A DNA stretch of 6,996 nt, from contig JBBRMF010000269.1 in assembly GCA_038230975.1 (NCBI GenBank), positions 1 through 6,996 on the forward strand. Direction: 5' to 3'. This DNA comes from JANXVV01 sp038230975. Its GTDB lineage: Bacteria > Planctomycetota > Phycisphaerae > Tepidisphaerales > Tepidisphaeraceae. A program made the translations under genes and the position numbers. Numbering within the stretch: the first letter of the stretch is position 1; the number at the start of each line of letters is the position of its first letter. The notes under the pieces are model-generated. The model ran no database searches. It worked only from the letters and a program-made list of their open reading frames with translations, and was not told the origin of the DNA. Below, piece by piece: positions 1-4,695 of this stretch.

Positions 1-167
1 GACTCAATCTCGAACGTGCCCGGGCCGAGAGTGATCGTCGTTCCTTCGGTACCCTCGCGCAAGGCGGCGACGAGGGCGCTAGAAGTAGTCACGGTTTCAT
101 CGGCGACCGCGAAGTGGGGGATCGAAAGCAGAAATAGCCACAGTGTGTATCGCTTGAAGATGGTCAT
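1..167 (-). CDS. Secreted protein, N-terminus only (probable start of a beta-helix domain)
   Basis: This is the 5' end of a gene that runs off the left edge; 55 codons are visible. The start ATG (167-165) follows GAGGTG with a six-base gap, a good Shine-Dalgarno, which fixes the start. Residues 1-22 are a clear Sec signal peptide: basic start MTIFKR, hydrophobic core LWLFLL, and AVA before a cleavage site at DETV. The mature part continues with a stretch like ALVAALREG, then TTITLGPGTFEIE. That pattern (a helix of the 'ALxxAL' kind, then 'ITLGPGTFEI') is how right-handed parallel beta-helix (pectin-lyase-fold) proteins often begin, and planctomycetes export many of them. The fold assignment is inference from about 30 residues and no catalytic motif is visible. 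The gene lies downstream of, and in the same direction as, the broken pstS-like gene, with about 140 bases between. Confidence 0.7.
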   Translation of the reverse strand, partial: MTIFKRYTLWLFLLSIPHFAVADETVTTSSALVAALREGTEGTTITLGPGTFEIE

Positions 168-278
168 GGGTTTCACCTCGTCAGGTCCAGAAAAGTTCGC
201 GATCCTACCGCCAACGAGAGATACAGGGCACGGGTTGAATCGTTGCTGGGTTCTGCGCCGGGCTGGGTTGATCGCTGA

Positions 279-284
279 ATTATA
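279..284 (-). promoter_or_regulatory. Candidate -10 box for the secreted-protein gene
   Basis: Read on the minus strand this is a perfect TATAAT, about 110 bases upstream of the ATG at 167. I see no convincing -35 hexamer 16-18 bases upstream, so this is only a weak promoter candidate. It lies beyond the stop of the pstS-like ORF (TAG at 309-311), where a promoter for the next gene would be expected. Confidence 0.3.
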
Positions 285-378
285 CTGATCGCTCGGGAAC
301 AACGCAGCCTATTCATGTTCGCGTTGGAACACGGCGGAGCTCGCAGCTTCCGTACCGAGATTGAGGAGATTTAGGTGG

Positions 379-397
379 CGTGGGCGTCTCGCCCGCG
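379..397. repeat. GC-rich REP-like hairpin
   Basis: CGTGGGCG and CGCCCGCG form an eight-pair stem (one G-T wobble) around a three-base loop. It sits in a stretch (about 365-408) reading like 'ggtggcgtgggcgtctcgcc', a type of short intergenic palindrome that resembles dispersed repeats in environmental bacterial genomes. It lies 12 bases from the AT-rich palindrome at 410-470, so the two may be parts of one composite repeat. Copy number in the genome cannot be seen from the window. Confidence 0.45.
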
Positions 398-409
398 TTT
401 TCTCCGGCG

Positions 410-470
410 CCAGAAAAGGGAATAAGTACATTTGTTTTATTCCATTATATGTACTTATCCCCTTTTCCGG
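410..470. repeat. 22-base inverted repeat (REP/MITE-like palindrome) at the pstS breakpoint
   Basis: The left arm (410-431) and the complement of the right arm (449-470) match at 20 of 22 positions, with core AAAAGGG(A/G)ATAAGTACAT; the loop is 17 AT-rich bases (432-448). The arms, loop and AT-rich composition differ sharply from the surrounding GC-rich coding DNA. The outer edge of the right arm coincides with the last codon that still looks like PstS. Such long, loosely looped palindromes are typical of REP-type elements moved by IS200-like/RAYT tyrosine transposases, or of small non-autonomous elements. No transposase is present in the window, so mobility is inferred. No obvious target-site duplication was found. 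Confidence 0.7.
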
Positions 471-1069
471 GCCATCCAGGTTGAGTTCTGAGATCTTCGT
501 GTCATTCCAGTTAGTAATGCGGTTGAGGTAAATGTCTGCGACGACCGGGCCGCTCAAGCGGATTTCTCCCTTGATATCCGGCAGGTTGAACACGAGCACG
601 ATCGCGCGGGCGATGATCGGAATTTGAACGACATCGTCACCGAGTTCCTTTAGCTGTGCTTTGTCCAGCGGGACATCCGTCGCGCCGAAGTCAAAATCCT
701 TTATAGCGAGTCGTTTCACGCCGTTCTTGGCGCCGATTGACTGATAGTCGATCTTGACTCCCGGATGATTCTTGTGATACGCGGCGTGACATCGCTGCAT
801 GAACGGTGCAAGAAAAGTAGAACCTCCGGCATCAAGCTGGACGTCACCGTCTGCGGCTCTGACGATTGGAGTGATGAAGCACGCGACAATCGCGAGAAGC
901 AGAAGGTAGGCTGGGAGTGCCCGCCTAACGTCTGCGTTTTCCGCCGAGCGAACCGGCGGCATATTGTTGGGCATGGCGGCGATCTTATAGGAGCGGAAGA
1001 AGCGATCAAGTTAGACGGTGGGAGCATGCTCACCCGACCCGCGATAGATTCTTCACGGGAGCCAAGTAA

Positions 1070-1093
1070 GGTCCGCAGGAGTACCAGCGGACC
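1070..1093. other. Perfect 7-bp hairpin in the divergent intergenic region
   Basis: GGTCCGC (1070-1076) pairs exactly with GCGGACC (1087-1093) around a ten-base loop. It lies between the pstS-like gene (minus) and the promoter of the fusA leader (plus), about 95 bases upstream of the pstS-like start. There is no T-run on either strand that would make it a good terminator. It may be an operator or a 5' UTR hairpin of the pstS-like transcript; role unknown. The rest of 975-1162 shows only a ten-base palindrome (1022-1031) and nothing else I can name. Confidence 0.35.
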
Positions 1094-1162
1094 CTACAGG
1101 ACTTAAAAACGCAATTTGATCAAAAAGGACGGCTATTTCGATTCTCCAACTGATTCGCGCGC

Positions 1163-1190
1163 TTGACGCGTTAGTCCCCTTGGGTATCCT
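1163..1190 (+). promoter_or_regulatory. Sigma70-type promoter driving the fusA leader
   Basis: TTGACG (1163-1168) and TATCCT (1185-1190) are separated by 16 bases, giving five of six and four of six consensus matches. Transcription would start near 1197. The first large gene in this direction, fusA, begins about 390 bases later, and no promoter of similar quality is visible between the leader terminator and the fusA start. The promoter therefore reads either a small RNA gene or a long fusA leader. Confidence 0.55.
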
Positions 1191-1204
1191 ACGCCGCTCA
1201 TTCT

Positions 1205-1351
1205 ATGGGTTCGTCATGGTTGATCGTGCGCAATGAGATGCCGCATCGGGCATGGAGCTCAGTGGAACTTGATGGCTTGGCAGACGTATTGGTATTTTCA
1301 GCGGATGTTTGCCCGGACCGGGTTGTCCTGCTTCGCCCTTCGACAAGGTGA
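1205..1351 (+). CDS. Small ORF, 48 codons, in the fusA leader
   Basis: The ATG lies only about eight bases after the predicted transcription start, so it would be translated as a near-leaderless message; there is no Shine-Dalgarno. The predicted peptide has a mixed, fairly protein-like composition (for example VELDGLADVLVFSADVCPDR) and ends at TGA 1349-1351. The same frame stays open past that TGA for another 25 codons, to TGA 1427-1429, and this includes the second micro-ORF. I recognise no family. An overlapping minus-strand ORF exists but is rich in Ser and Arg and looks like a shadow. Chance is a real possibility for an ORF this short. Confidence 0.2.
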   Translation: MGSSWLIVRNEMPHRAWSSVELDGLADVLVFSADVCPDRVVLLRPSTR

Positions 1352-1370
1352 GGTTTCCGAAGGAGTTGTG

Positions 1371-1488
1371 ATGAAGACGAAGCCATACTAATGGCTCTTG
1401 CTGACCGAATCCCTGCACGGTCAGTATGAGCGGACCGTGCGGCGAGATGAAACAAACTCTCCGGGGGATTTCCCCCGAATCGCTGTAA
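1371..1488 (+). other. Chain of three overlapping micro-ORFs
   Basis: Micro-ORF 1 (1371-1391, peptide MKTKPY) has a strong Shine-Dalgarno, AAGGAG, five bases before its ATG. Its stop overlaps the start of micro-ORF 2 (1391-1429, MALADRIPARSV) as TAATG. The stop of micro-ORF 2 overlaps the start of micro-ORF 3 (1426-1488, 20 residues beginning MSGPCGEM) as ATGA. Micro-ORF 3 ends at TAA 1486-1488, two bases before the terminator stem. The start/stop overlaps are the kind used for translational coupling. No residue is strikingly repeated, so amino-acid-specific attenuation is not obvious. The arrangement could be chance; the ribosome-binding site and the position against the terminator are the reasons for listing it. 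Confidence 0.3.
1399..1442 (+). promoter_or_regulatory. Two mutually exclusive hairpins (possible attenuation switch)
   Basis: Hairpin A pairs 1399-1407 (TGCTGACCG) with 1418-1426 (CGGTCAGTA), nine pairs with one G-U. Hairpin B pairs 1413-1422 (CTGCACGGTC) with 1433-1442 (GACCGTGCGG), ten pairs with one G-U. They share 1418-1422, so only one can form. Hairpin A covers the end of micro-ORF 2 and the start of micro-ORF 3, so a ribosome on micro-ORF 2 would disrupt it and favour B. The TGCGG at 1438-1442 can also pair with CCGCA in the left arm of the terminator (1492-1496), a possible antiterminator contact. The switching role is inference. Confidence 0.4.
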
Positions 1489-1490
1489 GA

Positions 1491-1529
1491 CCCGCAGGGA
1501 CCCGCTTCAGAGGCCTCTGCGGGATTTTT
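1491..1529 (+). terminator. Intrinsic terminator just upstream of fusA
   Basis: The arm 1491-1502 (CCCGCAGGGACC) pairs with 1512-1523 (GGCCTCTGCGGG): ten Watson-Crick pairs, one G-U and one A-C mismatch, with a nine-base loop. It is followed by A and five T (1525-1529). The orientation fits plus-strand transcription. No plus-strand gene of normal size lies upstream, so it ends either a small RNA or a regulated fusA leader. It stands about 55 bases before the fusA ATG. Confidence 0.75.
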
Positions 1530-1586
1530 GTTGAATCAGGCCTTTGCGACTCGAAATTTATTACTGACCACCGACGAGGAATCTTC

Positions 1587-3737
1587 ATGGCACGCGACCT
1601 TACCAAAATCAGAAATATCGGCATCGCCGCTCACATCGACGCCGGCAAAACGACTACTTCCGAACGAATCCTGTATTACACGGGCCGAATCCACAAGATT
1701 GGTGAAGTGCACGAAGGCACGGCCACTATGGATTTTGATCCGGAAGAGCAGAAGCGCGGGATCACGATCAACTCAGCCGCGACGTTCTGCGAATGGGAAC
1801 GAAACGGTTCGATGTACAACATCAACCTGATCGACACGCCCGGGCACGTGGACTTCACGGTTGAAGTGGAACGCTCGCTGCGCGTGCTGGATGGTGCTGT
1901 TGCCGTGTTTGACGGCAAGGAAGGCGTTGAGGCGCAATCTGAAACGGTGTGGCGACAGGCCACCAAGTACAACGTGCCGCGCGTTTGCTTCATCAACAAG
2001 ATGGACAAAGTCGGTGCGGATTATGACTTCTGCTACAAGAGCATCCTCGATCGTCTGGGTGCCCCGGCGATTCCGGTCATGATTCCGGATGGGCAGGCGG
2101 ATACTTTTAAAGGGTTGATCGATTTGATCCGCGGGGTGGGTTATTACACGGACCCGAACGATGAAAAGGATCAGGGGAACACCATCGTCGAGAAGCCTGT
2201 CCCTGAGCACATGAAGGAAAAGTACGAGTATTACCGCGCCATCATGCTCGAGAAAATCGCCGAGTTGGATGATGCCCTCATGGACAAATATCTAACCGAT
2301 CCCAACTCGCTCCAGGAAGATGAACTTCGGGCGGCGCTGCGTAAGGGCACGATTGCGTTCAAGGCGCATCCGCTGTTCTGCGGATCGGCTTATAAGTATG
2401 TCGGCGTTCAGAAACTGCTGGATGGTGTCATTGACTATCTGCCATGCCCGCTGGATATGCCGCCTGCGATCGGCACTGATCCGCGGGATAAAGACAAGGT
2501 GATTGAGCGAAAGCGTCAACCGACCGAACCGTTCTGCGGCCTGGCATTTAAGATCGTCGACGATCAACACGGCACGCTGACTTACGTCCGCATTTACAGC
2601 GGCAAGTTGGTGAAGGGTACGCGCGTGTTGAATGCGAATAAGAACACGCGTGAGAATGTCAGTCGAATGTTCCAGATGCACGCTGAAGATCGTCTGCCGC
2701 GCGATGAGGCGGAGGCGGGTGATATCATCGCGGTCATCGGTGTGAATGAGGCCAACACGGGCGATACCCTTTGCGATATGGATAACCCGATTATTCTGGA
2801 ACGCCCAAGCTTCCCGGAACCGGTTATCAGCATGTCGATCGAACCCAAGAGTGGTGCCGACAAGCAGAAATTGGGCGAAGCGCTCACGAAGCTCCGTCGA
2901 CAGGATCCAACCTTCCGCGCCAAGTACGATGAAGAAACCGGCGAGACGATCATCGCAGGCATGGGTGAGTTGCACCTTGAAATCTTGAAGATGCGATTGA
3001 CGCGCGATTACAAGGTGGATGTGAACGTCGGCAAACCGAAGGTGGCTTATAAGGAAGCGATTACCAAGAAAGCCGAAGCGCGCGGCAAGCATGTGAAGCA
3101 GTCCGGTGGGCGCGGGCAGTTCGGTGACTGTACGATCTCCATCGAACCGTTCGATGGAATTGACCGCGCAACCGGCAAGATGATGGAGCCGGATGCGCTT
3201 AAAAAGCTGAATTGGGAAGATGGTGTGGCGTTCGAGAACAAAGTGTTTGGTGGTTCGATCCCCAAGGAATTTATTCCTTCGATCGAGTACGGCGCGCGAA
3301 TGGCCTGTAAGACCGGCGTGTTGGCGAACTATCCTTTGCTGAACCTGAAGATTTCGCTTCTCGATGGTTCATACCACCAGGTCGACTCGTCGCAGATTGC
3401 GTTTGAGTTGGCGGGTCAGATCGCGCTGAAGGAAGCGGCTCACAAGGCCGGCCTGACGCTGATGGAACCGATCATGAAGGTGGTTGTCACCACGCCTCGC
3501 GATTTTGTGGGTAACGTGACCGGCGACTTGAATCGCCGTCGTGGGCTGATCATCAACGCCGAAGAGCGTGGCGTCACCACGATCATTGAGGCCGAAGTGC
3601 CATTGAGCGAAATGTTCGGTTATACGACCGAACTGCGATCGATGTCCACTGGCCGTGCCGCAAGCGCCATGGAACCGCTGAAGTATGCGGAAGTGCCTTC
3701 CAATGTGAAGAAGGCGATCCTGGAAGAATTGGGTTGA
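1587..3737 (+). CDS. fusA: Elongation factor G
   Basis: This is the translational GTPase that moves tRNAs and mRNA through the ribosome after peptide bond formation and, with ribosome recycling factor, splits spent ribosomes. The protein is complete at 716 residues, slightly longer than the usual 690-705. G-domain motifs are intact: AHIDAGKT (15-22), RGITI (57-61), DTPGH with the catalytic histidine (83-87), NKMD (137-140), GSA (266-268). Domain III carries GMGELHLEI (458-466) and domain IV carries HVKQSGGRGQFG (502-513). The decoding-site tip is SYHQVDSS (595-602). Extra length lies in domain IV around 524-550 (MEPDALKKLNWEDG). This is the canonical EF-G1 type, not the GTPase-impaired paralogue. 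ATG 1587 is chosen because GAGGA stands six bases upstream and the protein begins MARDLTKIRNIG as in the family; the same frame is open back to TTG 1398 but runs through the terminator. No ribosomal protein genes or tuf flank it. A strong terminator in its leader suggests transcript-level control. Confidence 0.98.
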   Translation: MARDLTKIRNIGIAAHIDAGKTTTSERILYYTGRIHKIGEVHEGTATMDFDPEEQKRGITINSAATFCEWERNGSMYNINLIDTPGHVDFTVEVERSLRVLDGAVAVFDGKEGVEAQSETVWRQATKYNVPRVCFINKMDKVGADYDFCYKSILDRLGAPAIPVMIPDGQADTFKGLIDLIRGVGYYTDPNDEKDQGNTIVEKPVPEHMKEKYEYYRAIMLEKIAELDDALMDKYLTDPNSLQEDELRAALRKGTIAFKAHPLFCGSAYKYVGVQKLLDGVIDYLPCPLDMPPAIGTDPRDKDKVIERKRQPTEPFCGLAFKIVDDQHGTLTYVRIYSGKLVKGTRVLNANKNTRENVSRMFQMHAEDRLPRDEAEAGDIIAVIGVNEANTGDTLCDMDNPIILERPSFPEPVISMSIEPKSGADKQKLGEALTKLRRQDPTFRAKYDEETGETIIAGMGELHLEILKMRLTRDYKVDVNVGKPKVAYKEAITKKAEARGKHVKQSGGRGQFGDCTISIEPFDGIDRATGKMMEPDALKKLNWEDGVAFENKVFGGSIPKEFIPSIEYGARMACKTGVLANYPLLNLKISLLDGSYHQVDSSQIAFELAGQIALKEAAHKAGLTLMEPIMKVVVTTPRDFVGNVTGDLNRRRGLIINAEERGVTTIIEAEVPLSEMFGYTTELRSMSTGRAASAMEPLKYAEVPSNVKKAILEELG

Positions 3738-3775
3738 TTGTTCCGGAACGCGGGATTGAAAATCAGGTAAAGCAG

Positions 3776-3808
3776 GCGGCCCGGGAATGTAAGTTTCCGG
3801 GCCGCTTT
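3776..3808 (+). terminator. fusA terminator, possibly bidirectional
   Basis: GCGGCCCGGGAA (3776-3787) pairs with TTTCCGGGCCGC (3794-3805), twelve pairs with one G-U, around a six-base loop. The T-run is short (3806-3808). The hairpin lies about 40 bases after the fusA stop. On the minus strand it lies about 105 bases after the STAS stop, so the very stable stem may end both converging transcripts. The remaining bases, 3809-3911, hold nothing I can identify. Confidence 0.75.
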
Positions 3809-3911
3809 GCACTGGCGTTTCATGAGTTTCTGGACCAGCAAATCCTCCGGAAGTATGGAGTGTTTGCGTATCCGGTTTCCATTTTGAGCGTGCAGGGAAG
3901 TTTGGTCATCT

Positions 3912-4271
3912 CTATTCGGGCTTCAGTAACTTAAATGCCGCTTTGGTGTCCGCGGCAAGCTCGAATAATCTAGCGGTCTGCGAGACTTCAAGCAGTTCTT
4001 CGATGTGTTCAGGGTGGGAAATAACCATCCGCCCGCCGAGTTCTTTCATCTGTTTTTGCATGGAGATCAGCAGGCCGAGCGCGGCACTGCCGATGTGCTT
4101 GACAAGTTTGAAGTCGATCACGAGGCGGAGCGTACCCTCTTTGAGGATGCGATCCATCGAATTGCTCAGGCGGCCGATGTCGCCCATGCTCGTGAGGTTG
4201 GCGGTTTTGACGCGAACGATCGTGACGTTGTCCTGCACGCGCACGAGGATGTCGGGGGTTTCATAATCCAT
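3912..4271 (-). CDS. STAS-domain protein, anti-sigma-factor-antagonist-like
   Basis: This is a single STAS domain of about 119 residues, the size of SpoIIAA/RsbV anti-anti-sigma factors, cytoplasmic proteins that free a sigma factor or other partner by binding a kinase-type anti-sigma factor. The visible order fits: the N-terminal strands ILVRVQDNVTIVRVK, the central segment LRLVIDFKLVKHIGSAALGLLISM, then GGRMVIS and the C-terminal helix ending in FELAADTKAAFKLL. In SpoIIAA the switch segment is DSSGLG with Ser58 phosphorylated; here it reads GSAALG, so the acceptor position is Ala and the serine one place earlier is kept. Phosphorylation control may therefore be absent or moved. I prefer the second of two adjacent ATGs (4271, not 4274) because GAGGA is five bases from it and only two from the first. 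No kinase or phosphatase partner gene is adjacent. A weak TATAGT-like -10 is visible upstream, without a clear -35. Confidence 0.85.
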   Translation of the reverse strand: MDYETPDILVRVQDNVTIVRVKTANLTSMGDIGRLSNSMDRILKEGTLRLVIDFKLVKHIGSAALGLLISMQKQMKELGGRMVISHPEHIEELLEVSQTARLFELAADTKAAFKLLKPE

Positions 4272-4445
4272 CATATTCCTCGTCGGTCAAAGAGCCTATC
4301 TCACTACACTATACCTATTAATCGACATTCCGGGCGGATGGAAACGGGTGCGAACTAATATTGCGCTGCGGGATATTCCGGTTGCGCGGTTTGCATAGCT
4401 TGAAGAGCGCGTGCCGGGTGCGTGGCAGTTCTGGCGTGTCCGATT

Positions 4446-4567
4446 TCTCCCTCTCCCGGTACTCCGGGGGAGGGTTGGGGTTGGGGTGGGGGAAGTTCGC
4501 CGAACCACCGCCATTTGTGGAACAAGACCCCCACCCTTCCCTCCCCCGGAGTACCGAGAGAGGGGGA
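4446..4567. repeat. REPIN-like element: two inverted imperfect palindromes
   Basis: Two GC-rich units face each other across a spacer of about 35 bases (4493-4527). The left unit (4446-4492) contains the hairpin CCCTCTCCCGG/CCGGGGGAGGG (4449-4459 with 4464-4474, loop TACT). The right unit (4528-4567) is its inverted copy, with the hairpin CCCTCCCCCGG/CCGAGAGAGGG (4539-4549 with 4554-4564, two mismatches). The left copy carries an extra TTGGGG-type hexamer. A palindrome in inverted doublet is the architecture of REPINs, which are spread by RAYT transposases; no such gene is in this window. The element lies between glnN and the STAS gene, outside coding sequence. Transcribed, it could fold into one long hairpin. 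Confidence 0.65.
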
Positions 4568-4636
4568 TAATACGCGCCGTTCACTTCGCGCACCCGCGCG
4601 TGCCTTCGGCATGGCCGCTAAAAAATGGATGTGAGA

Positions 4637-4665
4637 AAGGCCCCGGATTCATCATCCGGGGCCTT
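4637..4665 (-). terminator. glnN terminator
   Basis: AAGGCCCCGGAT (4637-4648) and ATCCGGGGCCTT (4654-4665) form a perfect twelve-pair stem around a five-base loop, about 30 bases beyond the glnN stop. In the minus direction it is followed by TTTCTC, a short U-tract, with a run of six T about 10 bases further on. In the plus direction no transcript is expected here. It separates glnN from the STAS gene. Confidence 0.8.
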
Positions 4666-4695
4666 CGATCAAAAAGTGAAGTAGAGACTTCGCGA

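Larger units (their letters stand above)
309..974 (-). pseudogene. PstS-like phosphate-binding protein gene, 3' half lost
   Basis: The intact family protein is the periplasmic or lipid-anchored binding component of the Pst phosphate ABC transporter, usually about 320-350 residues. Here the ORF has 221. Residues about 19-40 form an export signal (hydrophobic AYLLLLAIVACFI, VRA before ADGD). PstS features follow: GGSTF (51-54), HPGVKIDYQSIG (70-81), FDFGATDVPL (94-103), VFNLPDIKGEI (128-138), VADIYLNRITNWND (145-158). Compared with E. coli PstS, the phosphate contacts T10, F11 and D56 correspond to T53, F54 and D100, but S38 corresponds to A82. Homology ends at G168. Codon 169 starts at base 470, the first base of a palindromic repeat, and the remaining 53 codons are translated repeat and unrelated DNA ending at TAG 309-311. 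The second lobe, including the RxDGSGT phosphate-binding segment, is absent, and I find no remnant of it between here and the next gene. No clear Shine-Dalgarno precedes ATG 974 or the alternative ATG 962. A functional short protein is unlikely. Confidence 0.72.
1197..1532 (+). ncRNA. Structured leader of fusA or independent small RNA
   Basis: A promoter (1163-1190) and an intrinsic terminator (1491-1529) bracket about 335 bases that contain no gene of normal size. Hairpins occur along the last half: CCTTCG/CGAAGG (1337-1342 with 1358-1363), AGCCAT/ATGGCT (1381-1386 with 1391-1396), the competing pair at 1399-1442, and CGGGGG/CCCCCG (1462-1467 with 1472-1477). I looked for the landmark sequences of tmRNA, RNase P RNA, SRP RNA, and the SAM, TPP, cobalamin, glycine and fluoride riboswitches and recognised none. 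The segment may be an attenuator controlling EF-G synthesis, with read-through into fusA when the terminator is not formed, or a free-standing RNA gene. Boundaries are inferred from the promoter and the T-run. Confidence 0.4.

Noticed and set aside
365..480. CRISPR array fragment, because of the repeated palindromes
   Set aside because: The repeats are inverted, not direct, there is no regular spacing, and no cas genes are present.
1352..1410. Fluoride-type riboswitch (the 'aatggctcttgctgacc' segment resembles part of its 3' core)
   Set aside because: The matching 5' half (GATGG...TTCGCC-type) and the pseudoknot partner are absent, and fusA is not a usual target.
1198..1455. Minus-strand ORF of 85 codons opposite the fusA leader
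   Set aside because: Its composition is biased to Ser, Arg and Thr, no start signal was seen, and it overlaps another shadow frame; the plus-strand promoter and terminator explain the region better.
1197..1532. tmRNA or RNase P RNA, suggested by length and the terminator
   Set aside because: There is no tmRNA acceptor/T-arm or resume-codon tag, and no RNase P core such as GAGGAAAGTCC.
1398..1586. N-terminal extension of EF-G by 63 codons from a TTG start
   Set aside because: It would be translated through the terminator hairpin, has no homology to the EF-G N-terminus and no ribosome-binding site, while ATG 1587 has both the family start sequence and a good Shine-Dalgarno.
2292..3092. Long minus-strand ORF of 266 codons inside fusA
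   Set aside because: It is the antisense shadow of a highly conserved gene with strong codon bias, and has no ribosome-binding site or recognisable domain.
4318..4612. Several proline-rich ORFs across the glnN-STAS intergenic region, on both strands
   Set aside because: They are translations of the GC-rich inverted repeat, overlap one another in several frames and lack start signals.
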